From: Heliocidaris tuberculata
Lineage: Eukaryota; Echinodermata; Echinoidea; Camarodonta; Echinometridae
Length of the DNA: 64,000 nucleotides
Assembly (NCBI GenBank): GCA_025618425.1
Contig: CM046839.1
Location: 4,672,533 to 4,736,532, forward strand
Reading direction: 5' to 3'
Below are positions 1 to 11,198 of the stretch, piece after piece. Under the pieces are notes generated by a model. That model was not told the DNA's origin and ran no database searches. It worked only from the letters and a program-made list of their open reading frames with translations. Position 1 is the first letter of the stretch, and each line of letters begins with the position of its first letter. A program made the translations under genes and the position numbers.

Positions 1-2858
1 GCACATAAAACATACGGGACGGCTGTAAGCCGTCACTTCGTGAAAACAGAAAATCCTTTTACTACGTATTTTCTTGTTGACATTATCGCCATAGTTACAT
101 AATTAGACATTATTATGGTTTGAAAATTTGTGAGGTTCAAGATGTTAGTGAATGATGTTCAAAAATGCAAAAAACTCAAAATAGAAAAAACATTGGATTT
201 TCCGTCACTTCGTGAAAACCGCTCCATGGTGTGACCACGGAGAGGATTTAGAACATTTCAAGGTTGAGAGTCTATTAAAACGAACTGTTCATTCTGTTTT
301 ACCACTATGTGTCAGTATATTCTTTCTGACAGGAATGATATTTCAAGCGCATATGGAATGTTCTTTAAAATATGCATTTTACTTCTCCCTTCAGTCACCT
401 CGTTCGTACTATTTGTGTTAGGAAGCACTGGTAACAAAAGCATTTTGAATGTTTTCAGCCTAATGAGCATGTCTTGAGGAGTTTCCTTTCTGATGATCGA
501 CTACATACAAGCGGAAATTAAACCGGTAGTAAGCTTATAGGCTTATTTCTCCAACTATCTTTACGGCGCTCCCGAAAAATATCAGACTAGAGGGGCACAC
601 AGACGTAGGTTCAGAAATAAAATTGTTTTTAACCCTTTCAAGACAACTGACCACATTTCGTGGTTTGGCTCAATAACTTTTGATGTAGATCTCTAAACAA
701 CATACCAGATGCATGAGTAGAAAGATAAAAAAATTTTCACATTCTGTGTCCATTTTTGTTGCTCGATTGTATTGCGTTTGATGCCAGGAATTTTAAAAAG
801 GAGAACAAGCTTTAAAATCATTAAATTGGGAACACATTGAGAGGTTCGAATTTTTTTCAGCTTTTCGACAAAGCTCCTAACCATGCATTTATCAGATACA
901 TTACATCTTATTATAACCATGTCGCACTAAGAGAAAATATATTATTGTTGCCAATTTGAAGGACAAAATGAGATCAATTTAGCCCTTAAATAATTCTGAT
1001 CACGAAAATGGTTGTGTTGGGCGTTCCAAACTTAAGCTTCGCTTTCGGTTTATTTTGCCATGCTTGTTAAAATAACTTTGTGCAACAAATTGCATCGTTT
1101 TTCAGACGGTAATTAATGTGAATGTCTGTTTTAATTCCCACATATCTTCTATAACTTAGGAATGCCAATGATAGGCTACCTACGCTTTTCAATATGACCT
1201 TGCTTTGTTCCCCTTTCGCCATTATTTTCTTCATCATCGTTCCAAGCCAATTCCATACTTTCAGGAATAATGGCCTGCAGGCTTGAACTTGAAGATAAGA
1301 ACAAAATTGCATTCTAGGAATATCACTGCCATGTAGGAAGATTTTTTTTTTTAATGAATTTGCTTTGTTTTAGAAAAATGTCATAGGACTATATACCCCT
1401 TGTGACATTTAGAAGCAAGGTGTAATAACCCCAATGATGAACTGCATTGAATCGTATAAATTCCAAAGTGTATTTTGTGTGGGCGTGGTAGGAGTGTGCA
1501 TCCTAGGATCAGAGGGTGTACACCAATGAGTGGTGTAATTTAATTTCCAGAAGAATACTAACTGACAGAATAAGCAACCAGGGTGTACATGGTGTATATA
1601 AGAATAGACCTCCATTGATTGGAATGACGTCTAGAGTCACATTGTTTCCTATCGTAATTTTACCGTTACTTGTGCAAAAGTTGGGCAAAAGTGATTTGAA
1701 TAAAATCCAACACAAAGTTTTTTTTTTCAAAAGGAAGAAGGATTTTCTTACATATCAATCAGATGGGGTCTTCCCTATATCGTAAAAGAAAATAATGAAT
1801 GTACATAACAATACTGAGTGACCGATTTCCATGAATTTGAATGAGCCGATTCGCAGACAGTGATTACTTTGTTTTCTTTGCTTGATATAACACTTTGGAA
1901 CTGTTATTTTGTAATATTACATCTAATATTGAATGGTAGTCTACCCTAAGACTGTGTGGACAAACATCTTTTTTTCAACAAATTATTCTTTAAAGTATTT
2001 CAATTCATCATAATGAAGCATTGCGACACGGTTTATCTATGAAATCTACTCCGAGGCGCATGTAACATAAAACACTTATTAGCCGTTACCATGGTTTTAG
2101 CTATGCTGTTCTATTATTTAGATCTTTCATTGAATTTCTCAAGGTCAGGTGTTCATCTGGGTCCATTGAGACATATTAAGGAATAAGTAACCTCAAACCC
2201 TCGTGATTGAAGACCAATGGGGATGAATCGCTTTTAAGCAGAGTCCATCATTACATATATACTGTTCATTCGAATGCTATCTTACAATCTCCAGTATACT
2301 TGTTTATGCTATAACATATTATTGATATCATTTACACTAACGCAGCACGCAGTCATAATTATTAATGATGTCATCAATTTAGTTGCTACTAGGCGTATTA
2401 CGTTCTTTGAAAGTCTCTTTTTGAGGCAGAAATACACTATGTTTCACGATATGTTGAAAGGATAAGTTCATTACAGAGAGGCGTCAGTAAGGTAATTAAT
2501 TAACTTTTTATGGAGAGTGTCTCAGAGTGAAACTTCAAGACATGTTTTCCTACTTTAAAAAGTACGTAGAAAAGGGCAAAGTTTTATCTTACTCTAAATA
2601 TAACAAAGGGTGCACTCTTATATCATTATTTTTTTTCTCATAGCATTTCTCATAGCAACCACACCAAAAGTTTTTTTTTTTTAAATAAAATATATCAGTA
2701 TGTATAACAATATGAAACAAAGCGGATGGATTTGAACTATAGTTTAATTCTAAATTGATTTCGTTTTAAATATTTTTCAATTCTGTCTAATGAGATTCCG
2801 AGAAAGGGCGTATTTCTTTTTCTCCAGTTCATTAAGTTAAATTGAACATGTCATTTAC
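1..2858 (-). other. intron 1 (part) of left-edge GPCR gene
   Basis: This lies downstream of the exon 1 donor (GTAAAT beginning at 2858 on the minus strand) and should be the start of intron 1. The next exon, ECL2-TM5, is not seen before base 1. No convincing coding stretch, RNA gene or complete mobile element was found. A 16-bp sequence, GTCACTTCGTGAAAAC, occurs at 32-47 and again at 204-219, the only internal repeat noticed. Confidence 0.7.
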
Positions 2859-3452
2859 CTGAGGTATGCTACAGACAGCTGCTGATCCCCATGCCACCCT
2901 CAACATGATCTTACATCTCCTGTCTGCGGCCCTGACACTGAGTGGGTGGACGATGGCGGCATAGCGATCGATGCTGATGACGATGAGTACGAACGACGAT
3001 GCGTACATCGCGAAAGTTTCCATGAACATGATCAGCTTACACATGGTATTCCCTGCCAGCCACGCCACGGTACAGAACCAGATGACATCAGTCGAGATAT
3101 TGATAAAGGTGATGAGGAGATCGGCGATGGTGAGATGGAGAACGAGAAGGTTGACGCGAGATTTTCGACCTCGCTGTCGCCAGACGGTTAGAAGAACGAT
3201 AAAATTGAGAGGCACTGAGAGAATCAGGATGGTGGAGAGCGTGATAATTCGAATCAGGTAGGCCAATTCGAAAGTTGGTGTTTTGGACACGCTGGAATTT
3301 GAATCAGGCGATATAGTGAAATATAGAAAGTCATAATCTGAGGAATTCGCAGCAGCGGAATAATTTGAAAGACCTTCAAACAGAGATGCATTTAATTGAT
3401 TTAAGATAGCTGACTCCGTAGTAACGGAAGAGAGATATGTTGTCCTGGTCAT
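2859..3452 (-). CDS. GnRH/corazonin-type GPCR, first coding exon (TM1-TM4), gene continues off left edge
   Basis: This is a rhodopsin-class neuropeptide receptor of the vasopressin/GnRH/AKH/corazonin group, acting at the plasma membrane. The exon encodes 198 residues from an ATG in context AGCAGCATGA. The extracellular N-terminus carries four N-glycosylation sequons (N21, N30, N36, N52). TM1 is about 65-90 with N83 (1.50). TM2 holds LxxAD with D111 (2.50), C138 is the conserved TM3 disulfide cysteine, and D162-R163-Y164 is the DRY motif followed by HPL. TM4 has W188 and ends SIPQ. The exon ends in phase 0 after Gln198 at a CAG|GTAAAT donor; the open frame then adds eight residues and stops, as expected for intron. 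As I recall, vertebrate GnRH receptors also interrupt phase 0 after a Pro-Gln here. Family placement is firm; ligand (GnRH- versus corazonin-type peptide) is not resolved. Confidence 0.93.
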
Positions 3453-3626
3453 GCTGCTTGTTTACTATTATCATCAGTAAGATTCCAAAGTCTTATTTTC
3501 CCATATCACATTTGATTAGAAGCGAATACGACATCTCTTCATCTCGTTCTTGAAATGCAATATCTCTTATATCGCGCTTCTAACACCTAACTTCTGTCAG
3601 TGAGTGACTGCATCAAGTCAACTCCC

Positions 3627-3668
3627 CTTTATAAGTAGTGGGCAGCAAAAATACGTCATAATCACGTG
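3627..3668 (-). promoter_or_regulatory. Candidate promoter of left-edge GPCR gene: TATA box, CRE-like site, E-box
   Basis: Upstream of the ATG at 3452 the minus strand reads CTTATAAAGGGG, with TATAAAG at 3627-3633. This puts a start site near 3600 and a 5' UTR of about 150 nt, if unspliced. Just upstream are TGACGTA (3652-3658), a CRE-like half-palindrome, and CACGTG (3663-3668), a perfect E-box. Spacing and strand fit a core plus proximal promoter, but no expression evidence is available. Confidence 0.5.
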
Positions 3669-4037
3669 ACATTTTACTTGCAAGTCATGCGCAAAGAAGA
3701 ATACTCCATCCAATACCTCCACTCAAATTGGGGCTTTAAAAATGGTAGGCTTATGTGATTTTGTCACCGTGAATAGACTAGCTTGTGAAGCCTAAAGTGT
3801 GATGCCCTGTAATGTTAGTTACGCTGATAAAGCGTAAAAAATTCGCAATGATTTAAAGAAAATTATGTTAATAAAAATTTTTTGAGAATGTATCTCCATG
3901 AATGTATTTCTTTTATGTTTGTCAATATTTCTTAGCTTTCTAGATATTAAATTTAGACTTAAATTTTTAAAATTATTTTTTCGTGTTCGTATGTGTAATT
4001 TCACTTTTGTCTTTATTTAACCTTTGAAATACAGCTC

Positions 4038-4236
4038 TTAGAGAGAGAGAGAGAGGGGAGAGAGAGTGGGGGGATGAGGGATGAAATAGAAAGCGAGAGA
4101 AAGAGAAATGGGAAATAAAGAGATAGGGAAATAGAGAGAGAAAGACGGGGAAGAGAGAAAGAGATAAGAGTTAGGAGAAAGAGTGAGAAAAGAAAGACGA
4201 AGTAAAATGTGAAAGAAAGAGGAAAGAGAGAGGGTT
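4038..4236. repeat. Purine-rich (GA)n-type tract
   Basis: Nearly uninterrupted A/G on the plus strand with GAGA runs at both ends. Open frames across it encode only low-complexity Ser/Leu/Phe and are not genes. Confidence 0.85.
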
Positions 4237-4289
4237 GGGAACATGTCCAACTGTTTTTAACATCACTTAGGTCAATATTAATGTTCTTC

Positions 4290-4440
4290 ATCATATACTT
4301 TACTTATTGATATTCAATTGTGTTCCCATATTTATGGAAAAGCATTATTGTTATACTGTTATTGCATTTATTTTATGTAATATGCCCTACAGTATTCTAT
4401 TGATATGAATGAAAACAGTCAATAAATCTGAATCTGAACC
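4290..4440 (+). mobile_element. Possible LINE 3' tail
   Basis: The sequence ends in CAATAAATCTGAATCTGAA, a polyadenylation-like signal followed by a short repeating tail of the kind that ends many non-LTR retrotransposons. No coding part precedes it, so it would be a severely 5'-truncated copy. Identification rests on the tail only. Confidence 0.3.
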
Positions 4441-7400
4441 AGAGAGAGGGAGAGAGAGAGGGACGCTAAAAATGGTTTTATTTTTAAAATAAAAAACCTA
4501 CAAACATTTTCTGGTTAGGCTACCCGCTGATGAAGAAAAGAGTTATTAAGGCAATTAGCCATGGTATAACAAATTAATCAATCGAAAGTTACTATTCTAT
4601 ATGGAAAGAAAGGGACCTTCTAGCCTCATAGATGTACATCCAGCCATGTGTACTTGACATTATCTTTACTTTCTTTGTAGGTTAATTATCTACAAAACGG
4701 AACATAAGGGCATCCTTTCTAATTTCCTCTTCTTCTAATAGGCCGATCCGATGCCTTCCACTGACTATGCTGACAGTCGTGATACATCAGGCAGAGAGTA
4801 AAGATTACACAAGAGCATACACATGGGACTAAAGTTAGACAAGAAGATCGATTAGACTATTTACTTTTGTATTTGTACATGATCTTAATGCCAATTTACG
4901 GCGACAACGAATTAAAGGAGTGATGGTAGTTAATTCTTTTTTCGATATAAAGTCGTCGCAGAGAATGATGGAAAGACAATAGAGAACGACGATATCTGCT
5001 AACAAATATTGTTTAAATCAGATGTGTTTTGCTGTCATAACAATATAAACTAGTAACAGAAGGCAAGTTGCTGGTTAATGATGACATTTCTATCAGTTAA
5101 TGAAATTTGACGGCCTCTTGAATAAAAATTTCTTGGAGGAAAAGGGGGGCTTCCTTAGAAATATTCTTCATTTTAGCAGCAGCGTCTGACAAGTCTGACT
5201 CTATGTTGACGAAATATCATTAACACATTGTATTTTGATTTCACTGCTCATTTAAATGATAAATGCGAGTTACAAAGCCCTCTCTCTTTATCCCCCCTCT
5301 CTCTCCTCACTTTCGTTCTCTTCGATTGCTTATACGTGAGAAGAGTAAAAAGAGGTTGAAGCGATTAATGAATTATTTATATCCCTGATCATTTCATTCT
5401 TCACATCGACATAAAATTTTATCAAGATAAAATCTGTCAAATTTGTGTATACAGGTATAAAATACACAAATATTACAGAATGATTCAGCAATTAAAGAAC
5501 CTCGTTGAGTTAATCCTGCTTGTCTCTGTAGCAGATAATGGACATAAAGACTTTGGAGATATACTCCTCATCTCAGCTTACAAATCAATCGTTTCTATTT
5601 GTTTTGATTAATATATGCACCCTCAATTTCTGTTTGCTCTCATTTAGAATTAAATAAATATAATTTTATCATGGCATTTTCATTTGCATTGTATACATGG
5701 TAAAATATTGGCGACTTTCTTATGCACATTGCTTTAACTGAACGCGCGCTCTCATCCTCTTCAACAATAGACTGAAACACTATACATCACTCAGAGGCAG
5801 ATAGTGAAATCCAATAGCTTATTTCAATTGTTATGACACTTTTTTCTTTTCCATTTCCTAAAAAAAATATTTCCGATGCTATTACGAGGCACTGAAAATA
5901 AAGATGACATCGGTGGATTCGTTTCCAAGCGTAGGCTATCTTTAAATTGTTTCATGTAGACCATTGCGATAGCGAAGAACACTAAAGAAATATTAAAATG
6001 AAGCGGGAGTGGAGTGTTATAGCTCGTGAATGCAATTTTCGAAATGCATTTCTCCATTATATTATTTGCTAAGTAACAGGTGGGTTTACGTGAAAGCGCT
6101 CGAGGTGTTTCCTAGTATAGCAGGTAGATGTCCACGTTTGAGAAACAAAAACAAAGGCCTTGGGAACCTGAAAAGGAAGTATACAACCCCATGGATAAAA
6201 TATACTCATTACTCTCTCGCTTTCCTTAATATTGTTCGACTTTCGACGATTTCCCCAATTTCCTTCGCAGACAATGGTTGAAAACGAATCTGTGTATTGT
6301 AGCAAAGTAAGAAGAAATTACGACCTCCTTTTTCTGATAAAAGAATGCTGTGGACAATGACAATGCTATTGATTTGGTTATTAGAAATTCCCAATAAACC
6401 AAACTTATAGAATACATTGTTCAAAGTCGAAGTAAATGAAGTACATGTACCACCCCTCCTCCACCCAAAAAACAAACAAACAAACAAACAAACAAACAAA
6501 TAAACGAACAAAGATAATGATATTAAATGAGAAAATAAATAAATACATAAATGAATAAATAGTGATAATAATGTTTCAAATAACATACCAATTCAATTTG
6601 TTTTTATAGACAAACACGGCAAAAAAGTTATAGTCCTTTTACGATTTTGGTAAAGCCTCCCAAATTAATTTTATTGTAGTTTATAAATCTCAAGATACTA
6701 ACAATGCAGAGATGCTGTAGAGTATTTTCCTCTTGTCTTCTTGAAGAATATTAACCATGAAAGGTGATAAATGCAGGTTGTATTCCCTCATGCAATGGAC
6801 AGCTGTGTGCACGGATCTCTGTGAGATTGCTGTGTGATGTTCTTCCGGGTAGACAGCGATTCAGATACTCACACTCTTCAAAAATCATGGACAAAAGATA
6901 CAGACACATGTATCTTTTAGTACAACTGGAATGATATGAATAATATGACAACATTTTCAACAAATAATATTCTAATTTCTTTTCCACGACCAAAAAGAAA
7001 GATTATCTGTAAGTTCCGTCCAAGTTGTTTAGACAAATCTAGTTTAGACCTCGGTGAAAGTCCCTTTTGTTAAACTTTACAGGGCAATCCCACCTTGTTA
7101 ATAATAAGATGATTTGTGTGAAAGCAGAAAAATAAGAAAAACAGGATAGTGAAAGATTTAAAGAAATCGAACAAGGAATAAGGAAGTTATGGATGTTTGA
7201 AAAAAAAAATAATGAGATCATTAAATCTATGCGAATCTCAAATTGAGTGAGTCGATTGTGACATACTGGGGGTCAACTCTCCCGTTTGTCGTAGACAAAA
7301 ATATCATTTATTTACGGTTTTCTCCGAAGCGCTTTTACCCTCGGGCAGTACTCAAAATATATTGTAGATAGCATATTCAGGGGCGGCGCCAGGGTATTTA

Positions 7401-7856
7401 AATAGGGGGGGGGGCAAAATGACGCGTATAGCAACGTCGCACGTCGAGGGTCTTGAAATAATAGTCTTTTCTAATTGTTAGCTCTACAGGAGGCTGGTGG
7501 TGCGCGTTACAGCTGCTCCACTAGTTTCCTTATTTCTTTGCACTGGGTTCATTTCTTGCTAATATTTTACATCATGTTTCTTGGTTTATTGTTCTGATCA
7601 GACTGGGCAAGTTTTTGCAGATATATTTTTTGGCATTTGTTAGAAAATAAGTATCTTATTTCTGACTGTGGTAAGCATTAAAGTACCATTACACTCTGTG
7701 TAGTCATTTCTGCACAGGGTCTAGTATGTATGTGCACTTAACCATGTTCATTATGTTTGAGTAACCATGTATATCACTGTGTAGCTGTAAGTGAGATTGA
7801 AACCATTCTTTTGGTGTTATTTACGAACAACACACCTGATTAAGCTTTGTGTGACA

Positions 7857-10800
7857 ATGGCCTCTCAGGGCATCCCCCTTGCCATTCTATTGTGTTCACT
7901 TTTGAGTGGGGGTGTGCTAGAAGGTACGGGAGTAACATGTTCTGTACTGTTTGACACGCCTTCATTCACAAGTGCTCATGTAAAGTATGTTGGAAGGAAG
8001 GTATTATATAATCAGACCAGTTCCTGTACTGCTACATTCCATGTTAAGTTGATTCTATGTGGGGATGTACATCCCAACCCGGGTCCACAGAGTAACGCTT
8101 ATAATTCATTGGATAAGCTTGGTGGTACTCAAAGTCAGGATATTGTAATTTCTAATAGAATTCAGTATGATGTACAGACGCTTTTAGGTTTTAGGTCTCA
8201 AAAGTTTCAAGTGACTCCAGTAGTTTGGTTAACACTTCGCAATTTGGGTATATGTAGAGGTCGTACCAAACGGGGTCGTAAAGGTGGTCGATGTCGTCGG
8301 CGTCGTCTCCAGGAGAAGTCAAGTTCACCAGAGCATGATAACGGTCTTATAAGACTTTCCTTGTGGAATGCACGGTCTTTGAATAACAAAACACACATGT
8401 TATCAGATTTCATCATAGGTGATAACATTGACATCGCTGCAGTGACAGAGACATGGCTAATTGGAGATGACCGAGACAACTACTCCATTGCTCAGCTCAC
8501 ATCTGTTTTGAAAGACCACAACTGGCTTCACAAGCCCAGAATGCACCGTGTTGGCGGCGGTGTTGGGATATGCATTCGAAAGTCTCTTCGCGTCAAGGTG
8601 TATGACAATATTTCCAACTTCAGTTCTTTTGAACACTTAGATATCCTGGTAACTTCACATTACCAGGTTCCAACACGCCTTATTGTCATTTATCGTCCTC
8701 AACGCACAGCCAGGGGAGACTCAACCGAGCGGCTCTTTCTCCGTGAGTTCTCAACCTTCATGGAACAACTCATATCATCTCCTCATCAGTTATTAATAGT
8801 TGGTGACTTTAATTACCATGTTAACTCTGTCACTGATAACAACTCAAGAAATTTCTTGTCTGTGCTATCAGCATTTAACCTGCAACAGCATGTATCGTTT
8901 CCAACGCACAGAGCTGGCCATACACTTGACCTCATCATCACCAGAGCCACGGACAGTTTTGTCACTGATCTAAGTTCAACGTCTTATCTCCCATCGGATC
9001 ATGTTGCTATCTCTTGCAGCTTGGACATTCGAAAGTCTCCACCATTGAAATTGGAGATAAAGACAAGGAAGATCTACAGCATCGACATCGAAGCCTTTTC
9101 CAGTGACATCCTCAAGTCAGATCTGTACTCTTCTCCAAGCCCAGACCTGAATGAGCGAGTTGGTCAGTTTAACAAGACTCTATCCTTGCTTCTAGATAAG
9201 CATGCTCCGGCAGTCACTAAAACTGTTAGATATCGTCCAGACACACCATGGTTCACAGATGAACTTAAAGAATTGAAGCAAAAACTTCGTGCTCTCGAAC
9301 GGAAAGCTTTCTCTCGGTGTGGTCTTGAAATTGATCGGCAAATTTATGTGAAAGCGTCTCATCACTATAACAATCAACTCACTTCAGCCAAACGAGTTTA
9401 TCATCGTAATCAACTGAAAAATTGTTCTCCTCGAGATCTCTTCAGGAAGGTTGATCACCTGTTACGACCCCAGTTAAAAACCTTACCAAACAATATCAGT
9501 TTTGATATATCTCTACCACAGCGTTTCTTGAGATATTTTGCAGAGAAAGTTCGGTCAATCACTGATGAATTACAGTTATCAGCGGCTGATAATAGTAGGG
9601 AATTTCCTGAGAAACTTGCAACCTCATCATTCAGCAAATTCAAATCAGTGTCTGAAGATGAGGTTGCCAAGTTCATTACTACCTCTTCTTCCACAACATG
9701 TGAACTTGACCCTGTCCCAACTTCATTTCTGAAAAAATTTCGTGAAGAATTATTATCATTTATGACACAGGTCATTAATGATTCTTTCATGACTGGTTCT
9801 TTCCCAGAAGGTTTCAAGCATGCAAATGTTATTCCTAGACTGAAGGGTTCGGCTACTGATGTTGAAGATCTGAAAGGTTATCGTCCGATTGCAAACTTGA
9901 GGTATTTTGGCAAACTCTTAGAAAGAATAGCTTCATTCCAACTTCAACAGTACCTGAACACATTCAGTTTATACGCAAAGTCACAATCTGGTTACCGCTC
10001 GTTTCATAGCGTCGAAACAGCTCTTCTGCGAGTAACGGATGACATTCTTTTATCTCTAGACAAAGGAGAAGAAGTCATCCTTGTGCTGCTAGATTTTTCT
10101 TGCGCGTTTGATACTATTAAGCATGACATCTTGTTGAAACGTCTGAGACTTCGTTTTGGTATAAGTGGTCAAGCACTCGCTTGGATAGAGTCGTATCTGT
10201 TTCGGCGCACTCACACTGTTATTATTGGAAATGAGCGGTCATCCACAGAAATCATCCCTCAAGGGGTTCCTCAAGGGTCCGTATTGGGCCCAATCCTATT
10301 TACCCTCTATACCTCTCCCTTAGAAGATATTATTGATACTCACAAAATTCATAAGATGTTCTATGCAGATGACACACAACTGTACATTTCATTTAAGAGA
10401 ACTGATAATGTTAATGTCACTTCACAGATATCAGAGTGTGTGCAATCAATCAAAGAGTGGTCTCAGGTAAATGGTTTAAAGCTCAATGATACAAAGACTG
10501 AGTTTCTTCATCTTTCTTCACGCCATAGGTCAAGCAACCTCATATCAACATTGAACATAAATGGTACAATTGTTCATGCAACCAGAACTTGCAGAAATTT
10601 AGGTGCTACTTTTGATGATAAGTTCACATTTGAAAATTTTGTCTCACAAAAGTGTCACTCAGCTTCATTTGGATTATACAAAATAGGTAAAATTCGCAAT
10701 TTTTTAGACAAACCAACCACTGAACGATTAATTCATGCTTTTGTTATGTGCCATTTTGATTTCTGTAATAGTTTACTTTCTGGTCTCCCTTCTTCTCAAA

Positions 10801-11198
10801 TTCAAAGACTACAACTCCTTCAAAATTCTGCTGCCCGACTTGTTACACGCACGAAGAAACATGAATCAATAACTCCAGTCTTAAGAGATCTACACTGGTT
10901 GCCCATCAAGTCCCGTATCCAATTTAAAATACTTATGTTAACCTACCAATGTTTACATCAGCTGGCTCCTACTTATCTCTCTGAAGTACTAACTCCATAT
11001 AAACCCGATAGAATGTTACGTTCCAGTTCCAAGTCCCTGCTCTGCGTTCCACAAATAATGACAAAATCATACGGGGAAAGGTCTTTTACATATTCTGCCG
11101 CTCTTTTGTGGAACAAGTTGCCTGAATATCTGAAAAGTATAAATTCCTATGAAAACTTCATTAATTCTCTAAAGACATACCTTTTCACCACTTTATAG
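7857..11198 (+). CDS. LINE polyprotein: signal-like N-terminus, 2A-like motif, APE endonuclease, reverse transcriptase
   Basis: The protein has 1113 residues from the ATG at 7857 (context ACAATGG); the frame is open 22 codons further upstream without an ATG. Residues 1-25 are signal-peptide-like, with a hydrophobic core IPLAILLCSLL. Residues 69-77 read GDVHPNPGP, a 2A-like motif. A basic linker (about 130-155) follows. The endonuclease spans about 165-390: WNARSL (N171), ETWL (E198), GDFN (D317), SDH (D381, H382). The RT spans about 530-870: YRPI, QSGYR, DFSCAFDTI, GVPQGSVLGP and catalytic YADD (836-839). The C-terminus has the HWLP...Y-LAP-YL region typical of L2/CR1 elements. All catalytic residues I can check are present, so it could be active. 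It would cut target DNA and prime reverse transcription of its own RNA. Confidence 0.95.
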   Translation: MASQGIPLAILLCSLLSGGVLEGTGVTCSVLFDTPSFTSAHVKYVGRKVLYNQTSSCTATFHVKLILCGDVHPNPGPQSNAYNSLDKLGGTQSQDIVISNRIQYDVQTLLGFRSQKFQVTPVVWLTLRNLGICRGRTKRGRKGGRCRRRRLQEKSSSPEHDNGLIRLSLWNARSLNNKTHMLSDFIIGDNIDIAAVTETWLIGDDRDNYSIAQLTSVLKDHNWLHKPRMHRVGGGVGICIRKSLRVKVYDNISNFSSFEHLDILVTSHYQVPTRLIVIYRPQRTARGDSTERLFLREFSTFMEQLISSPHQLLIVGDFNYHVNSVTDNNSRNFLSVLSAFNLQQHVSFPTHRAGHTLDLIITRATDSFVTDLSSTSYLPSDHVAISCSLDIRKSPPLKLEIKTRKIYSIDIEAFSSDILKSDLYSSPSPDLNERVGQFNKTLSLLLDKHAPAVTKTVRYRPDTPWFTDELKELKQKLRALERKAFSRCGLEIDRQIYVKASHHYNNQLTSAKRVYHRNQLKNCSPRDLFRKVDHLLRPQLKTLPNNISFDISLPQRFLRYFAEKVRSITDELQLSAADNSREFPEKLATSSFSKFKSVSEDEVAKFITTSSSTTCELDPVPTSFLKKFREELLSFMTQVINDSFMTGSFPEGFKHANVIPRLKGSATDVEDLKGYRPIANLRYFGKLLERIASFQLQQYLNTFSLYAKSQSGYRSFHSVETALLRVTDDILLSLDKGEEVILVLLDFSCAFDTIKHDILLKRLRLRFGISGQALAWIESYLFRRTHTVIIGNERSSTEIIPQGVPQGSVLGPILFTLYTSPLEDIIDTHKIHKMFYADDTQLYISFKRTDNVNVTSQISECVQSIKEWSQVNGLKLNDTKTEFLHLSSRHRSSNLISTLNINGTIVHATRTCRNLGATFDDKFTFENFVSQKCHSASFGLYKIGKIRNFLDKPTTERLIHAFVMCHFDFCNSLLSGLPSSQIQRLQLLQNSAARLVTRTKKHESITPVLRDLHWLPIKSRIQFKILMLTYQCLHQLAPTYLSEVLTPYKPDRMLRSSSKSLLCVPQIMTKSYGERSFTYSAALLWNKLPEYLKSINSYENFINSLKTYLFTTL
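8061..8087 (+). other. 2A-like ribosome-skipping motif in LINE ORF
   Basis: Codons for GDVHPNPGP; skipping would separate Gly76 from Pro77. The usual 2A consensus is D-V/I-E-x-N-P-G-P, and here the Glu position is His, so activity is uncertain. 2A-like motifs near the N-terminus of APE-type LINEs are known from sea urchins. If active, it would release a 76-residue signal-bearing peptide from the nuclease-RT. Confidence 0.6.

Larger units (their letters stand above)
3670..7080. other. Intergenic, no gene seen
   Basis: No ORF with recognisable domains. It holds a purine-rich GA tract (about 4038-4236), a LINE-like 3' tail (about 4290-4440), a short CT tract near 5280 and an AAAC/AAAT microsatellite (about 6468-6560). 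The rest is AT-rich and unassigned. Confidence 0.6.

Noticed and set aside
2946..3261. Plus-strand open frames of 81 and 96 codons opposite the first receptor exon
   Set aside because: Antisense shadows of the well-supported receptor exon, with no domain content.
7791..7856. Upstream extension of the LINE ORF by 22 codons
   Set aside because: No ATG in that stretch; the ATG at 7857 has good context and is followed directly by the signal-like segment.
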